The notes beneath the pieces are model-generated. The model was given only the letters and a program-made list of their open reading frames with translations, had not been told where the DNA came from and searched no databases. From assembly GCA_022414725.1 (NCBI GenBank), contig CM039462.1, forward strand, positions 128,047,314 through 128,111,313: a stretch of 64,000 nucleotides of DNA, written 5' to 3'. This DNA comes from Microglena sp. YARC. Taxonomy: Eukaryota > Chlorophyta > Chlorophyceae > Chlamydomonadales > Chlamydomonadaceae. This document shows, one piece after another, positions 38,401 through 48,700 of this stretch (positions are counted from its first letter, which is position 1; each line of letters begins with the position of its first letter). Made by a program: the position numbers and the translations under genes.

Positions 38401-40337
38401 TGGTTGGGTGTGGTTCTTGTGACAGCAAAGGATCCGACACTAAGCCATTCTGTATGTCAGGTCCGGGAATCACTAGCCCTGTGGGTGTGGGTTGGGTTTG
38501 GGTGTGGTTGGGTGTGGTTCTTGTGACAGCAAAGGAATATGCCGACACTAAGCCATTCTGTATGTCAGCATCACTAGACAGCAAAGGATCCGACACTAAG
38601 CCATTCTGTATGTAAGCAGGTCGTATGTTCGGGAATCACTACCTCCGGGTGGGTTGGGTTTGGGTTTGGTGTGGTTGGGTGTGGTTCTTGTGACAGCAAA
38701 GGATCCGACACTAAGCCATTCTGTATGTCAGGCCGGGAATCACTACCTGTGGGTTGGGTTTGGGTTTGGTGTGGTTGGGTGTGGTTCTTGTGACAGCAAA
38801 GGATCCGACACTAAGCCATTCTGTATGTCAGGCCGGGAATCACTACCTGTGGGTTGGGTTTGGGTTTGGTGTGGTTGGGTGTGGTTCTTGTGACAGCAAA
38901 GGATCCGACACTAAGCCATTCTGTATGTCAGGCCGGGAATCACTACCTGTGGGTTGGGTTTGGGTTTGGTGTGGTTGGGTGTGGTTCTTGTGACAGCAAA
39001 GAATCCGACACTAAGCCATTCTGTATGTCAGGCCGGGAATCACTACCTGTGGGGTTGGGTTTGGGTTTGGTGTGGTTGGTGTGGTTTCTTGTGACAGCAA
39101 AGGATCCGACACTAAGCCATTCTGTAATGTCAGGCCGGGAATCACTACCTGTGGGTTGGGTTTTGGGTTGGTGTGGTTGGGTGTGGTTCTTGTGACAAGC
39201 AAAGGATCCGACACTAAGCCATTCTGTATGTCAGGCCGGGAATACAACTGTGGGTTGGTTGGGGGTGTGGTTGTGGTGGGTGTGGTTCTTGTGAACAGCA
39301 AAGGATCCGACACTAAGCCATTCTGTATGTCAGGCCGGGAATCACTACCTGTGGGTTGGGTTTGGGTTTGGGGTGTGGTTGGGTGTGGTTCTTGTGACAG
39401 CAAAGGATCCGACACTAAGCCATTCTGTAATGTCAGGCAGCAAAGGGACCACTAAGCCATTCTGTATCACGGAATACCTGTGGGTTGGGTTTGGGTTTGG
39501 TGTGGTTGGGTTGTGGTTGTGACAGCAAAGGATCCGACACTAAGATGTGATGGGTCAGGCCGGGTCACTACTGTGGGTTGGGTTTGGGTTGGTGTTTGGG
39601 TGTGGTTTCTGTGACAGCAAGGATCCGACACTAAGCCATTCTGTATGTCAGGCCGGGAATCACTACCTGTGGGTTGGGTTTGGGTTTGGTGTGGTTGGGT
39701 GTGGTTCTTTGTGACAGCAAAGGATCCGACACTAAGCCATTCTGTATGTCAGGCCGGGAATCACTACCTGTGGGTTGGGTTTGGTTTGGTGTGGTTGGGT
39801 GTGGTTCTTGTGACAGCAAAGGATCCGAACACTAAGCCATTCTGTATGTCAGGCCGGGAATCACTACCTGTGGGTTGGGTTTGGGTTTGGTGTGGTTGGG
39901 TGTGGTTCTTGTGACAGCAAAGGATCCGACACTAAGCCATTCTGTATGTCAGGCCGGGAATCACTACCTGTGGGTTGGGTTTGGGTTTGGTGTGGTTGGG
40001 TGTGGTTCTTGTGACAGCAAAGGATCCGACACTAAGCCATTCTGTATGTCAGGCCGGGAATCACTACCTGTGGGTTGGGTTTGGGTTTGGTGTGGTTGGG
40101 TGTGGTTCTTGTGACAGCAAAGGATCCGACACTAAGCCATTCTGTATGTCAGGCCGGGAATCACTACCTGTGGGTTTGGGTTTGGGTTTGGTGTGGTTGG
40201 GTGTGGTTCTTGTGACAGCAAAGGATCCGACACTAAGCCATTCTGTATGTCAGGCCGGGAATCACTACCTGTGGGTTGGGTTTGGGTTTGGTGTGGTTGG
40301 GTGTGGTTCTTGTGACAGCAAAGGATCCGACACTAAG
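32420..40337 (-). repeat. 100-bp satellite built on the UBA1 exon 8 acceptor (~79 units)
   Basis: A 100-bp unit recurs from 32.42 kb to the gap. On the minus strand each reads aacccaaacccaacccacag then GTAGTGATTCCCGGCCTGAC. This parallels exon 8 of UBA1 (cccacag|GTGGTGATTCCTGGCCTGAC), so every unit carries a canonical acceptor plus ~20 nt of exon encoding VVIPGLT. The remainder (gctgtcacaagaaccacacc) is unit-specific. Most units are near-identical. Indel-rich clusters lie at 34.38-34.45, 34.98-35.15, 38.27-38.65 and 39.0-39.62 kb. Because 100 is not a multiple of 3 and the plus strand lacks stops, it yields long false frames. Confidence 0.95.
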
Positions 40338-41337
40338 NNNNNNNNNNNNNNNNNNNNNNNNNNNNNNNNNNNNNNNNNNNNNNNNNNNNNNNNNNNNNNN
40401 NNNNNNNNNNNNNNNNNNNNNNNNNNNNNNNNNNNNNNNNNNNNNNNNNNNNNNNNNNNNNNNNNNNNNNNNNNNNNNNNNNNNNNNNNNNNNNNNNNNN
40501 NNNNNNNNNNNNNNNNNNNNNNNNNNNNNNNNNNNNNNNNNNNNNNNNNNNNNNNNNNNNNNNNNNNNNNNNNNNNNNNNNNNNNNNNNNNNNNNNNNNN
40601 NNNNNNNNNNNNNNNNNNNNNNNNNNNNNNNNNNNNNNNNNNNNNNNNNNNNNNNNNNNNNNNNNNNNNNNNNNNNNNNNNNNNNNNNNNNNNNNNNNNN
40701 NNNNNNNNNNNNNNNNNNNNNNNNNNNNNNNNNNNNNNNNNNNNNNNNNNNNNNNNNNNNNNNNNNNNNNNNNNNNNNNNNNNNNNNNNNNNNNNNNNNN
40801 NNNNNNNNNNNNNNNNNNNNNNNNNNNNNNNNNNNNNNNNNNNNNNNNNNNNNNNNNNNNNNNNNNNNNNNNNNNNNNNNNNNNNNNNNNNNNNNNNNNN
40901 NNNNNNNNNNNNNNNNNNNNNNNNNNNNNNNNNNNNNNNNNNNNNNNNNNNNNNNNNNNNNNNNNNNNNNNNNNNNNNNNNNNNNNNNNNNNNNNNNNNN
41001 NNNNNNNNNNNNNNNNNNNNNNNNNNNNNNNNNNNNNNNNNNNNNNNNNNNNNNNNNNNNNNNNNNNNNNNNNNNNNNNNNNNNNNNNNNNNNNNNNNNN
41101 NNNNNNNNNNNNNNNNNNNNNNNNNNNNNNNNNNNNNNNNNNNNNNNNNNNNNNNNNNNNNNNNNNNNNNNNNNNNNNNNNNNNNNNNNNNNNNNNNNNN
41201 NNNNNNNNNNNNNNNNNNNNNNNNNNNNNNNNNNNNNNNNNNNNNNNNNNNNNNNNNNNNNNNNNNNNNNNNNNNNNNNNNNNNNNNNNNNNNNNNNNNN
41301 NNNNNNNNNNNNNNNNNNNNNNNNNNNNNNNNNNNNN
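40338..41337. other. Assembly gap, exactly 1000 N
   Basis: The round number indicates a scaffold gap of unknown true size placed inside the 100-bp satellite. DNA to its right is a different repeat, so the array's right edge is not seen. Confidence 0.99.
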
Positions 41338-41790
41338 ACACAGGGGACCCACTGGTATGGTGGAGAGGGGCTGTGTGTTTGTGGTGGTGGGGGGGGGGTA
41401 GGTGAATATTGTGCCCAGAATTGGTGGAGGAGGGGACCGAGGACACCGCGTAGAGTAAGTGGGGGTGTGTGGTGTGTGTGTGTGGTGGTTGTGGGTGGGG
41501 GGGTTGGGGTAGGTGGAGATGTGCAGATGTTGAGGTGGTGGAGGGGACACCAGAGACACCATGTTTGGGGAAGGTGGGTGTGTAGTGTGTGGGGGGGGGT
41601 AGGTGGATATCTGTCGCAGAATATGGGGTATTGTGGAGGGGGACACGAGGGACCCTGTATGGGTGGAGAGGCGGTGGGGTGTGTGTAGGTGGTGGTGGGT
41701 GGTTGTGGGTGGGGGGGAGTGGAAATGTGGCAGGAATGTGCAGAATGTGGTGTGAGGGGCACAGGGTGACACCATGTATGTGGAAAGGTT
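41338..41790. repeat. ~100-130-bp degenerate repeat (GGTAGGTG + gaggggacac)
   Basis: Four units: tgtgcccagaattggtggag, tgtgcagatgttgaggtggt, tgtcgcagaatatggggtat and tgtgcagaatgtggtgtgag. Each is followed by ggggacac..gagacacc-type sequence and a GT-rich spacer. May be copies of an unrecognised exon end. Confidence 0.7.
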
Positions 41791-42190
41791 AGCCTATTTG
41801 CACTATGATTCGATTAAGCATAATAGCTGTAATATGCAACGTGTGGCCCCGACCATCACCCACCAACCGTTTCAGTAACATCAACCTACAACAAGCAAGC
41901 AAGCAGACTAGTAGCAACTAAATACTGAACGAATAAACAAGCAAACAAGTAAAACAAGCAAACCCAGCAAAAAACAAAGCAGCAAACAAACCACCAGCCA
42001 ATGTACCGTCACCAACGACAAAAGTAATCCCTATTCATGTTCGTCGGATAGACCACGATCGCCAACGTTTTTCCCTGAGCACCCAAAGCTTGGAGACCAA
42101 CCCCGGTGCAATGGTCGAAGACCCCCAGCTGGTGATAAGAAGCTGAGAAGCGTCAAGCTGCATTCAGGCTAATCTTCCTGCAAGGAGAGG
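41791..42190. other. Unique stretch, nothing recognised
   Basis: A-rich segment with acaagcaagcaa-type runs. No gene, hairpin or array. Confidence 0.4.
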
Positions 42191-42860
42191 AGAGGAGGAA
42201 GCTACAGAGGTGCAATTCCACAACTCAAGGTGTGCCCTGCTGTCAGTGGGGTGGGTGGGAGGTGGGGTGGGGGGAAGTGGGATTTAAATCCCAACAGGAG
42301 GTGGTATTCATGCTGCGGATGGGCAACCCTCAGGAGCAAGAGAAGGAGAAAGCTTAGATAGGTGTTCTACAACTCAAGGTGTGTCCTGGCTGTTGTGGGG
42401 GGGTGGAGGTAAGATTTAAAATCCCACAGGTGGTGGTATTATGGCTGCGGATTGGCACAACCCTCCCAGAGCGAGAGATTGGAGAAAGAGAGAGTGTTCT
42501 TACAACTCAGGTTGTCCTCGCTGTACGGTAGGGTGGATGGGGGTGGAGAGTGGGGGACTTAAAATCCCACAGTGGTTGGTATTCATGGCTGGATGGGGCG
42601 CACCCTCAGGAGCGAGAGATGGAGAAAGAAGAAGGCGTATCTACAACTTAAGGTGTGCCCTGGCTGTCGTGAGGGTGGGGGTGGGGTGGAGGTGGGGGAT
42701 TTTAAATCCCACAGGTGGTGGTATTCATGCTGCGGATGGCACACCACAGGAGTGAGAGAAGGAGAAAGATAAGAGGTGCATCTACAACTCAAGTGGCCCT
42801 GGTGTCGTGTGAGGGTGGGGATGGGGTGGAGGTGGGGGGTTTAAATCTCCACAGTGCGAA
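42190..42860 (+). repeat. Five ~125-bp units with splice-like flanks
   Basis: Each unit has atcccacag|GTGGTGGTATTCATG, then a core with gagcgagaga.ggagaaag and tacaactcaag|gtgtgccctg, then a G-rich spacer. On the plus strand this looks like an exon of ~85 nt bounded by AG and GT, repeated with indels. The encoded product is not recognised, and no unit is clearly open throughout. Confidence 0.65.
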
Positions 42861-43105
42861 GGCTAAGCTCCGGCAAGGCCGATAAGCTTCACGGGTTGGA
42901 GAAATCCTTTTGCCTATTTGGCCTACCCCTGGACTGAACAAACAACATACAATGCTTCGCAAGGCCGATAAAGCTTCACGGTTGGGAAATCCTTTTAGCC
43001 TATTTGCCTACCCCTGGACTGTAACAAACAAGCATACAATTGCTCCCGCAAGGCCGATAAGCTTCACGTTGGCGTAAAGTCCCTTTAGCCTATTTGGCCT
43101 ACCCC
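42860..43105. repeat. Three ~90-bp units (aaggccgataagcttcacg)
   Basis: Ctccggcaaggccgataagc plus tttgcctatttggcctaccc repeated three times. Confidence 0.85.
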
Positions 43106-43730
43106 TGGAATGTCAAAATCAAAATGCTCCGTTTGTTTTTACATATCTCGATACATACAATCTCTAGCAAAAAAAACATAAAAAAATATGAACATAAAAA
43201 AAACATTTAAACGTGCATTACATGCTCCGGCAGGGAGCAGACGTTGGAAGGATCGCAGAGATAGCTAGAGAGGTGGATCCAATCCAAGCGGTGTCCTGAG
43301 TGTTGTCAACAGGCTTGCATGGTAAACACATGGTGATGTGATTATGGGTGGGTGGGGTGGTGGCGGGGCGGGAATCCCGGCTTGGAACAGAGCTAATTCT
43401 TCGGCAAGGAGCAGGATTGGAGTATCAAGAGAGAGCTAGAGCGTGATGTCCTCACCAAGGAGAGGATGCCACAGAATGCCAGGCCTGCTGGGTGTCAAAT
43501 GCCTCCCGATTCTTAAAATTGAACCGCAGATGAATGTGCAGATTGCAGACTTTGGTGGTGGTGGTGGTGGTGGGGCTGGTGCGTGGGTGCTGGGCGGGGG
43601 GGGGGGGAGGATAGCCAAGGTAAGCCAGCCTAATGAGTAGTCAAATGCTGCACGGATTCCTATTGCGTAGCGCAAGGACTGTAACTCAGGGTGTTTCCCT
43701 GACTGTGTGTACCAGCCACTGTGTTACCAC
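43105..43730. other. Mixed unique and repeat sequence
   Basis: Two related segments (43230-43330 and 43395-43470) share gcaaggagcag.ttgga and agagctagag. The frame KEQDWSIKRELERDVLTKER at 43408-43470 (+) has no recognised family. A (ggt)n/poly-G tract lies at 43550-43610. Confidence 0.4.
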
Positions 43731-43970
43731 CATCTGCTTGTGTACCAGCTGGCGTCGGCCAGCCTGGTCGGGATGTTACCAGCCTTGCTCGCCAGCCTGC
43801 TCGGTGAGTACCAGCCTGCTCGGCCACCTGGCTCGTAGGTACCAGCCTGGCTCGGTAGGTACCAGCCTGGCTCGGCCAGCCTGCTCGGTTGAGGTACCAG
43901 CCTGGCTCGGCCAGCCTGGCTCGGTTCCACCACTGTTGTGTACCAGCCTGGCTCGGTGAACACATGGTGT
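43730..43970. repeat. GTACCAGCCTGGCTCGGCCA minisatellite
   Basis: About a dozen 17-34-bp units of taccagcctggctcggccag. Confidence 0.92.
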
Positions 43971-44275
43971 TGTGTTGTGAGAGGCGGGAGTGTGTATATG
44001 TGTGTGTGCGATTTGAATTACACAAAGATATCCCAAGAATCCTCTGAGAACATATATTGAGGTTCCTAGGACATATTGCCAGGGGACCTGACGCGGTAGG
44101 GGGAAGCTAGTCCGGACCTTGCCAGTCCGGGGCGTTGGCTATAGGGTTTAGGGTCTTGATGGGTTAGGGTTAAGGGTACCACCGGTTACCCCAGGACTGG
44201 CAAAGTCCAGACTACCTTCCCCCCTCCACCTGACGCGCGCATCACCAAGATGATCACAATCCCTAACCCTTACAT

Positions 44276-44740
44276 TTGTGGAAGGTGTCTGTGTCTGTCT
44301 GTGGAAGGTCTGTCTGTCTCTGTGGAAGTGTCTGTAGAAGGTGTCTGTAGAAGGTGTCTGTAGAAGGTCTGTCTGTCTCTGTGGAAGGTGTCTGTAGAAG
44401 GTCTGTCTGTCTCTGTGGAAGGTGTCTGTAGAAGGTGTCTGTAGAAGGTCTGTCTGTCTCTGTGGAAGTGTCTGTAGAAGGTGTCTGTAGAAGTTGTCTG
44501 TAGAAGGTGTCTGTGTCTGTCTGTGGAAGGTCTGTCTGTCTCTGTGGAAGTGTCTGTGTCTGTCTGTGGAAGGTCTGTCTGTGTCTGTGGAAGGTCTGTC
44601 TGTCTCTGTGGAAGGTCTGTGTGTCTCTGTGTCTGTGGAAGGTCTGTCTGTCTCTGTGTCTGTGTAAGGTCTGTCTGTCTCTGTGTCTGTGTAAGGTCTG
44701 TCTCTGTGTCTGTGGAAGGTGTTGTGGAAGATGTCTATTC
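44276..44740. repeat. GTCTGTAGAAGGT/GTCTGTGGAAGG minisatellite
   Basis: Alternating 12-17-bp units of gtgtctgtagaag and tctgtctgtctctgtggaag. Spurious frames on both strands. Confidence 0.95.
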
Positions 44741-44863
44741 TTTTCACCTTTGCTTGAAGAGGGTGTAGGGGGCAGTAGAGTGTGTGTGTGTTTGTGTGTG
44801 TGTGAGTACAGTCGGGGACCTGAAGCGCGGATCACCAAGCAAATGCTCTTTGTCACTCACTCG

Positions 44864-45445
44864 TCCCTTGCTGAGGAACAGCCAAGGCAAGAGGGGCTGA
44901 CCATCATAAACATCCTTATAAATGAATCAAAACCAGAACCAAAACCAAAAACCAAAAACCAAAAACTCCCCCCCCCCCCCAAAAAAGACAAAAAAAAAAA
45001 AAAAAACCAAACCAAACCAACCAAACCAAACCAAACCAACTTGCCGAGGGACAGCCAAGGCAAAGAGGGGCTGACCATCATAAACAAGTTTAGAAATGAA
45101 CCAAAACAAAAACCCAAAACCCAAAACCCAAAACTCCCCCCCCCCCCCAAAAAAAACGCCCTAAAACCAAAACCAGAACCAAAACCCACCCCCCACCCCC
45201 CCACCCCCCACCCAAAAAAAAAGGAACCTAAGGCCCCCAAAAAAAAAAACCAAACCCCAAACAAAACAAAACAAAAACAAAACCAAAAATACAAACCAAA
45301 CCAACTTGCTGAGGGACAGACCAAGGCAGAGGGGCTGACCATCATAAACATCCTTAGAAATGACATTGAGGCTACCAACATGCCACAAGACTGGTACCTA
45401 TTAGCCCAGGACAGGTTATCCTGGAGGTCAGCCATCTCCATATAA
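44864..45445 (+). mobile_element. Retrotransposon RT C-terminal remnant, tandemly triplicated
   Basis: The last copy (45305-45445) encodes EGLTIINILRNDIEATNMP, then QDWYLLAQDRLSWRSAISI and a stop. The (L)AQDR..WR ending is typical of the C-terminal tail of non-LTR reverse transcriptases. Two truncated copies (44864-44930 and 45040-45100) repeat EGLTIINI or EGLTIINK and then dissolve into ccaaaacc/poly-C/poly-A. No catalytic RT domain is present. Confidence 0.6.
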
Positions 45446-45534
45446 ATGGTAGTAGAAATGGCACTGCTAGCCCCTATCCATCTCTGTAATCCTTTTGCCT
45501 AAATTGATCTGGTCTGATCTGATCTGATTTGCAG

Positions 45535-45566
45535 GTCCACGAGCTTCGATCTGGATTCGTCCAATC
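45535..45566 (+). repeat. Degenerate copy of S1 exon start with acceptor (outermost)
   Basis: Gatttgcag|GTCCACGAGCTTCGATC and gattcgtccaatc resemble GTTGACGGTGTTGTGACC and gagttgtacaatc at 51585. It lies on the far side of the CATCT array. Confidence 0.5.
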
Positions 45567-45739
45567 TTTTATAACAAACGGGCTTTTAGTCGACATCCGT
45601 GCAGGCCCTAGCGGACTGTAGCATACAAACTGAATCACCTCCGGACATCCTGGATCCTGATGTAAAATCATATGTTCTCGCCCCATTGGACCTGACCCCA
45701 TCAGACCTGACCCGTTCTCATCTGACCTCATCTAATCAT

Positions 45740-48700
45740 GGTTCAGCTGACCCATCTCACCTAACCTCATTTCATCTCATCTCATATTATCTCATCTCAC
45801 CTCATCTCATCTCATATTATCTCATCACATCACATCTCATATCTCATCACATCACATCACATCACATATATAATTCATCTCATCTCATCTCATCTCATCT
45901 CATATTATCTCATTTCTTGTCATCTCATCACATCACATCTCATACCTAACTCATATCATCTAACTTCCCCTCACCTCACCTCACCTAATCTCATCACATC
46001 ACATCACATCACATCTCATATATATATCATCTCATCTCATCTCAACTCATCTCATCTCATCTCATCTTATCTCACTTCATCTCATCTCATCTCACTTCAT
46101 CTCATCTCATCTCACCTCATCTCATCTCATCTCCATCTCCTCATCTCATCTCATCTCATCTCATTTCTCATCTCATCATAACTCATCTCATCTCATCTCA
46201 TCTCATCTCATCTCATACATCTCATCTCATCTCATCTCATCTCATCTCATCTCATCTCATCTCAATCTCATCTCATTCATCTCATCTCATCTCATCTCAT
46301 CACATCACATCTCTCATATATAACTCATCTCATCTCATCTCAATCTCATCTTATCTCATCACATCTCATATCTCATCTCATCCATATCATTCTCACTCAA
46401 ATCACATGTCATACATAACTCATCTCATCCCATCTCATCTCATCTCATCTCATATCATATCATATCATCTCATCCCCTCTCATCTCATCTCATCTCATCA
46501 CATCTCATCTCATCTCATCTCACCACATCTCATTCCCTCTCATCTCATCTTATCTCATCACATCACATCTCATATATCTCATCTCATCTCATCTCATCTC
46601 ATCTCATCTCATCTCATCTCATCCCATCTCATCTCATCCCATCTCATCTCATCTCATCACATCTCATATATCTCATCTCATCTCATCTCATCTCATCTCA
46701 TCTCATCTCATCTCATCTCATCTCATCTCATCTCATCTCATCTTTTGTCATCTCACCTCACCTCACTTCATCTCAACTCATCTCATCTCATCTCATCTCA
46801 TCTCATCACATCACATCTCATATTTCTCATCTCATCTTATATCATATCAACACATCACATCTCATCTCATCTCACCCATATCACCTCACCCATCTCATTT
46901 CATCTCACCCATCACACCTCACCTATCTCACCTCACCCATCTCATTTCATCTCATCATGCCCATCTCACCCACCTCAACTCATCTCATCATGCCCATCTC
47001 ATCTCATCTCACCCATATCACCTCACCCATCTCATTTCATCTCATCTAATCTCATCTCATCTCATCTTATCTCATTTCATCTCACCTCACTTCATCTCAT
47101 CACATCACATCTCATATATAACTCATCTCATCTCACTTCACCTCACCTCATCTCGCCTTATCTCATCACATCACATCTCATATCTCATCTCATCTCATCA
47201 CATCACATCACGTCACATCTCATACATAACTCATCTCACCTCATCTCATCCCATCTCATGTCATCTCATCTCATCCCCTCTCATCTCATCTCATCTCATC
47301 TCATCTCATCACATCTCATCTCATCTCATCTCATCACATCTCATTCCCTCTCATCTCATCTTATCTCATCACATCACATCTCTTATATATCATCTCATTT
47401 CAACTCATCTCATCCCATCTCATCACATCTCATATATCTCATCTCATCTCATCTCATCTTTTGTCATCTCACCTCACCAAACTTCATCTCAACTCATCTC
47501 ATCTCAACTCATCTCATCTCATCTCATCTCATCACATCACATCTCATATATCTCATCTCATCTTATATCATATCATCACATCACATCTCATCTCATCTCA
47601 CCCATATCACCTCACCCATCTCATTTCATCTCACCCATCACACCTCACCTATCTCACCTCACCCATCTCATTTCATCTCATCATGCCCATCTCACCCACC
47701 TCACCTCATCTCATCATGCCCATCTCATCTCATCTCACCCATATCACCTCACCCATCTCATCACATCTCATCTCATCTCATCTCATCTCATCTCATCTTA
47801 TCTCATTTCATCTCACCTCACTTCATCTCATCACATTACATCTCATATATAACTCATCTCATCTCACTTCACCTCACCTCACCTCATCTCATCTTATCTC
47901 ATCACATCACATCTCATATCTCATCTCATCTCATCTCATCACATCACATCACGTCACATCTCATACATAACTCATCTCATCTCATCTCATCTCATCTCAT
48001 CTCATCTCATCTCATCTCATCTCATCTTTTGTCATCTCACCTCACCTCACTTCATCTCAACTCATCTCATCTCAACTCATCTCATCTCATCTCATCTCAT
48101 CTCATCTCATCACATCACATCTCATGTATCTCATCTCATCTTATATCATATCAACACATCACATCTCATTTCATCTCACCCATATCACCTCACCCATCTC
48201 ATTTCATCTCACCCATCACACCTCACCTATCTCACCTCACCCATCTCATTTCATCTCATCATGCCCATCTCACCCACCTCACCTCATCTCATCATGCCCA
48301 TCTCATCTCATCTCACCCATATCACCTCACCCATCTCATCTCATCTCATCTCATCTCATCTTATCTCATTTCATCTCACCTCACTTCATCTCATCACATC
48401 ACATCTCATATATAACTCATCTCACCTCACTTCACCTCACCTCATCACATCTTATCTCATCACATCACATCTCATATCTCATCTCATCACATCACATCAC
48501 GTCACATCTCATACATAACTCATTTCACCTCATCTCATCCCATCTCATGTCATCTCATCTCATCCTTTCTCATCTCATCTCATCACATCTCATCTCATCT
48601 TATCTCATCACATCTCATTCCCTCTCATCTCATCTTATCTCATCACATCACATCTCATATATCTCATCTCATTTCAACTCATCTCATCCCATCTCATCAA

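Noticed and set aside
32431..40300. Many long plus-strand open frames (up to ~420 codons) with VWVWCGWVWFL-like repeats
   Set aside because: They are products of the stop-free 100-bp satellite, whose length cycles through all three frames. They break at random unit indels and have no start context.
32420..40337. Telomere-like or CRISPR-like array
   Set aside because: Gggtttgggttt resembles plant telomere repeat only locally inside a 100-bp unit. There are no direct-repeat/unique-spacer pairs and no cas genes, and the units are contiguous satellite with an exon-derived core.
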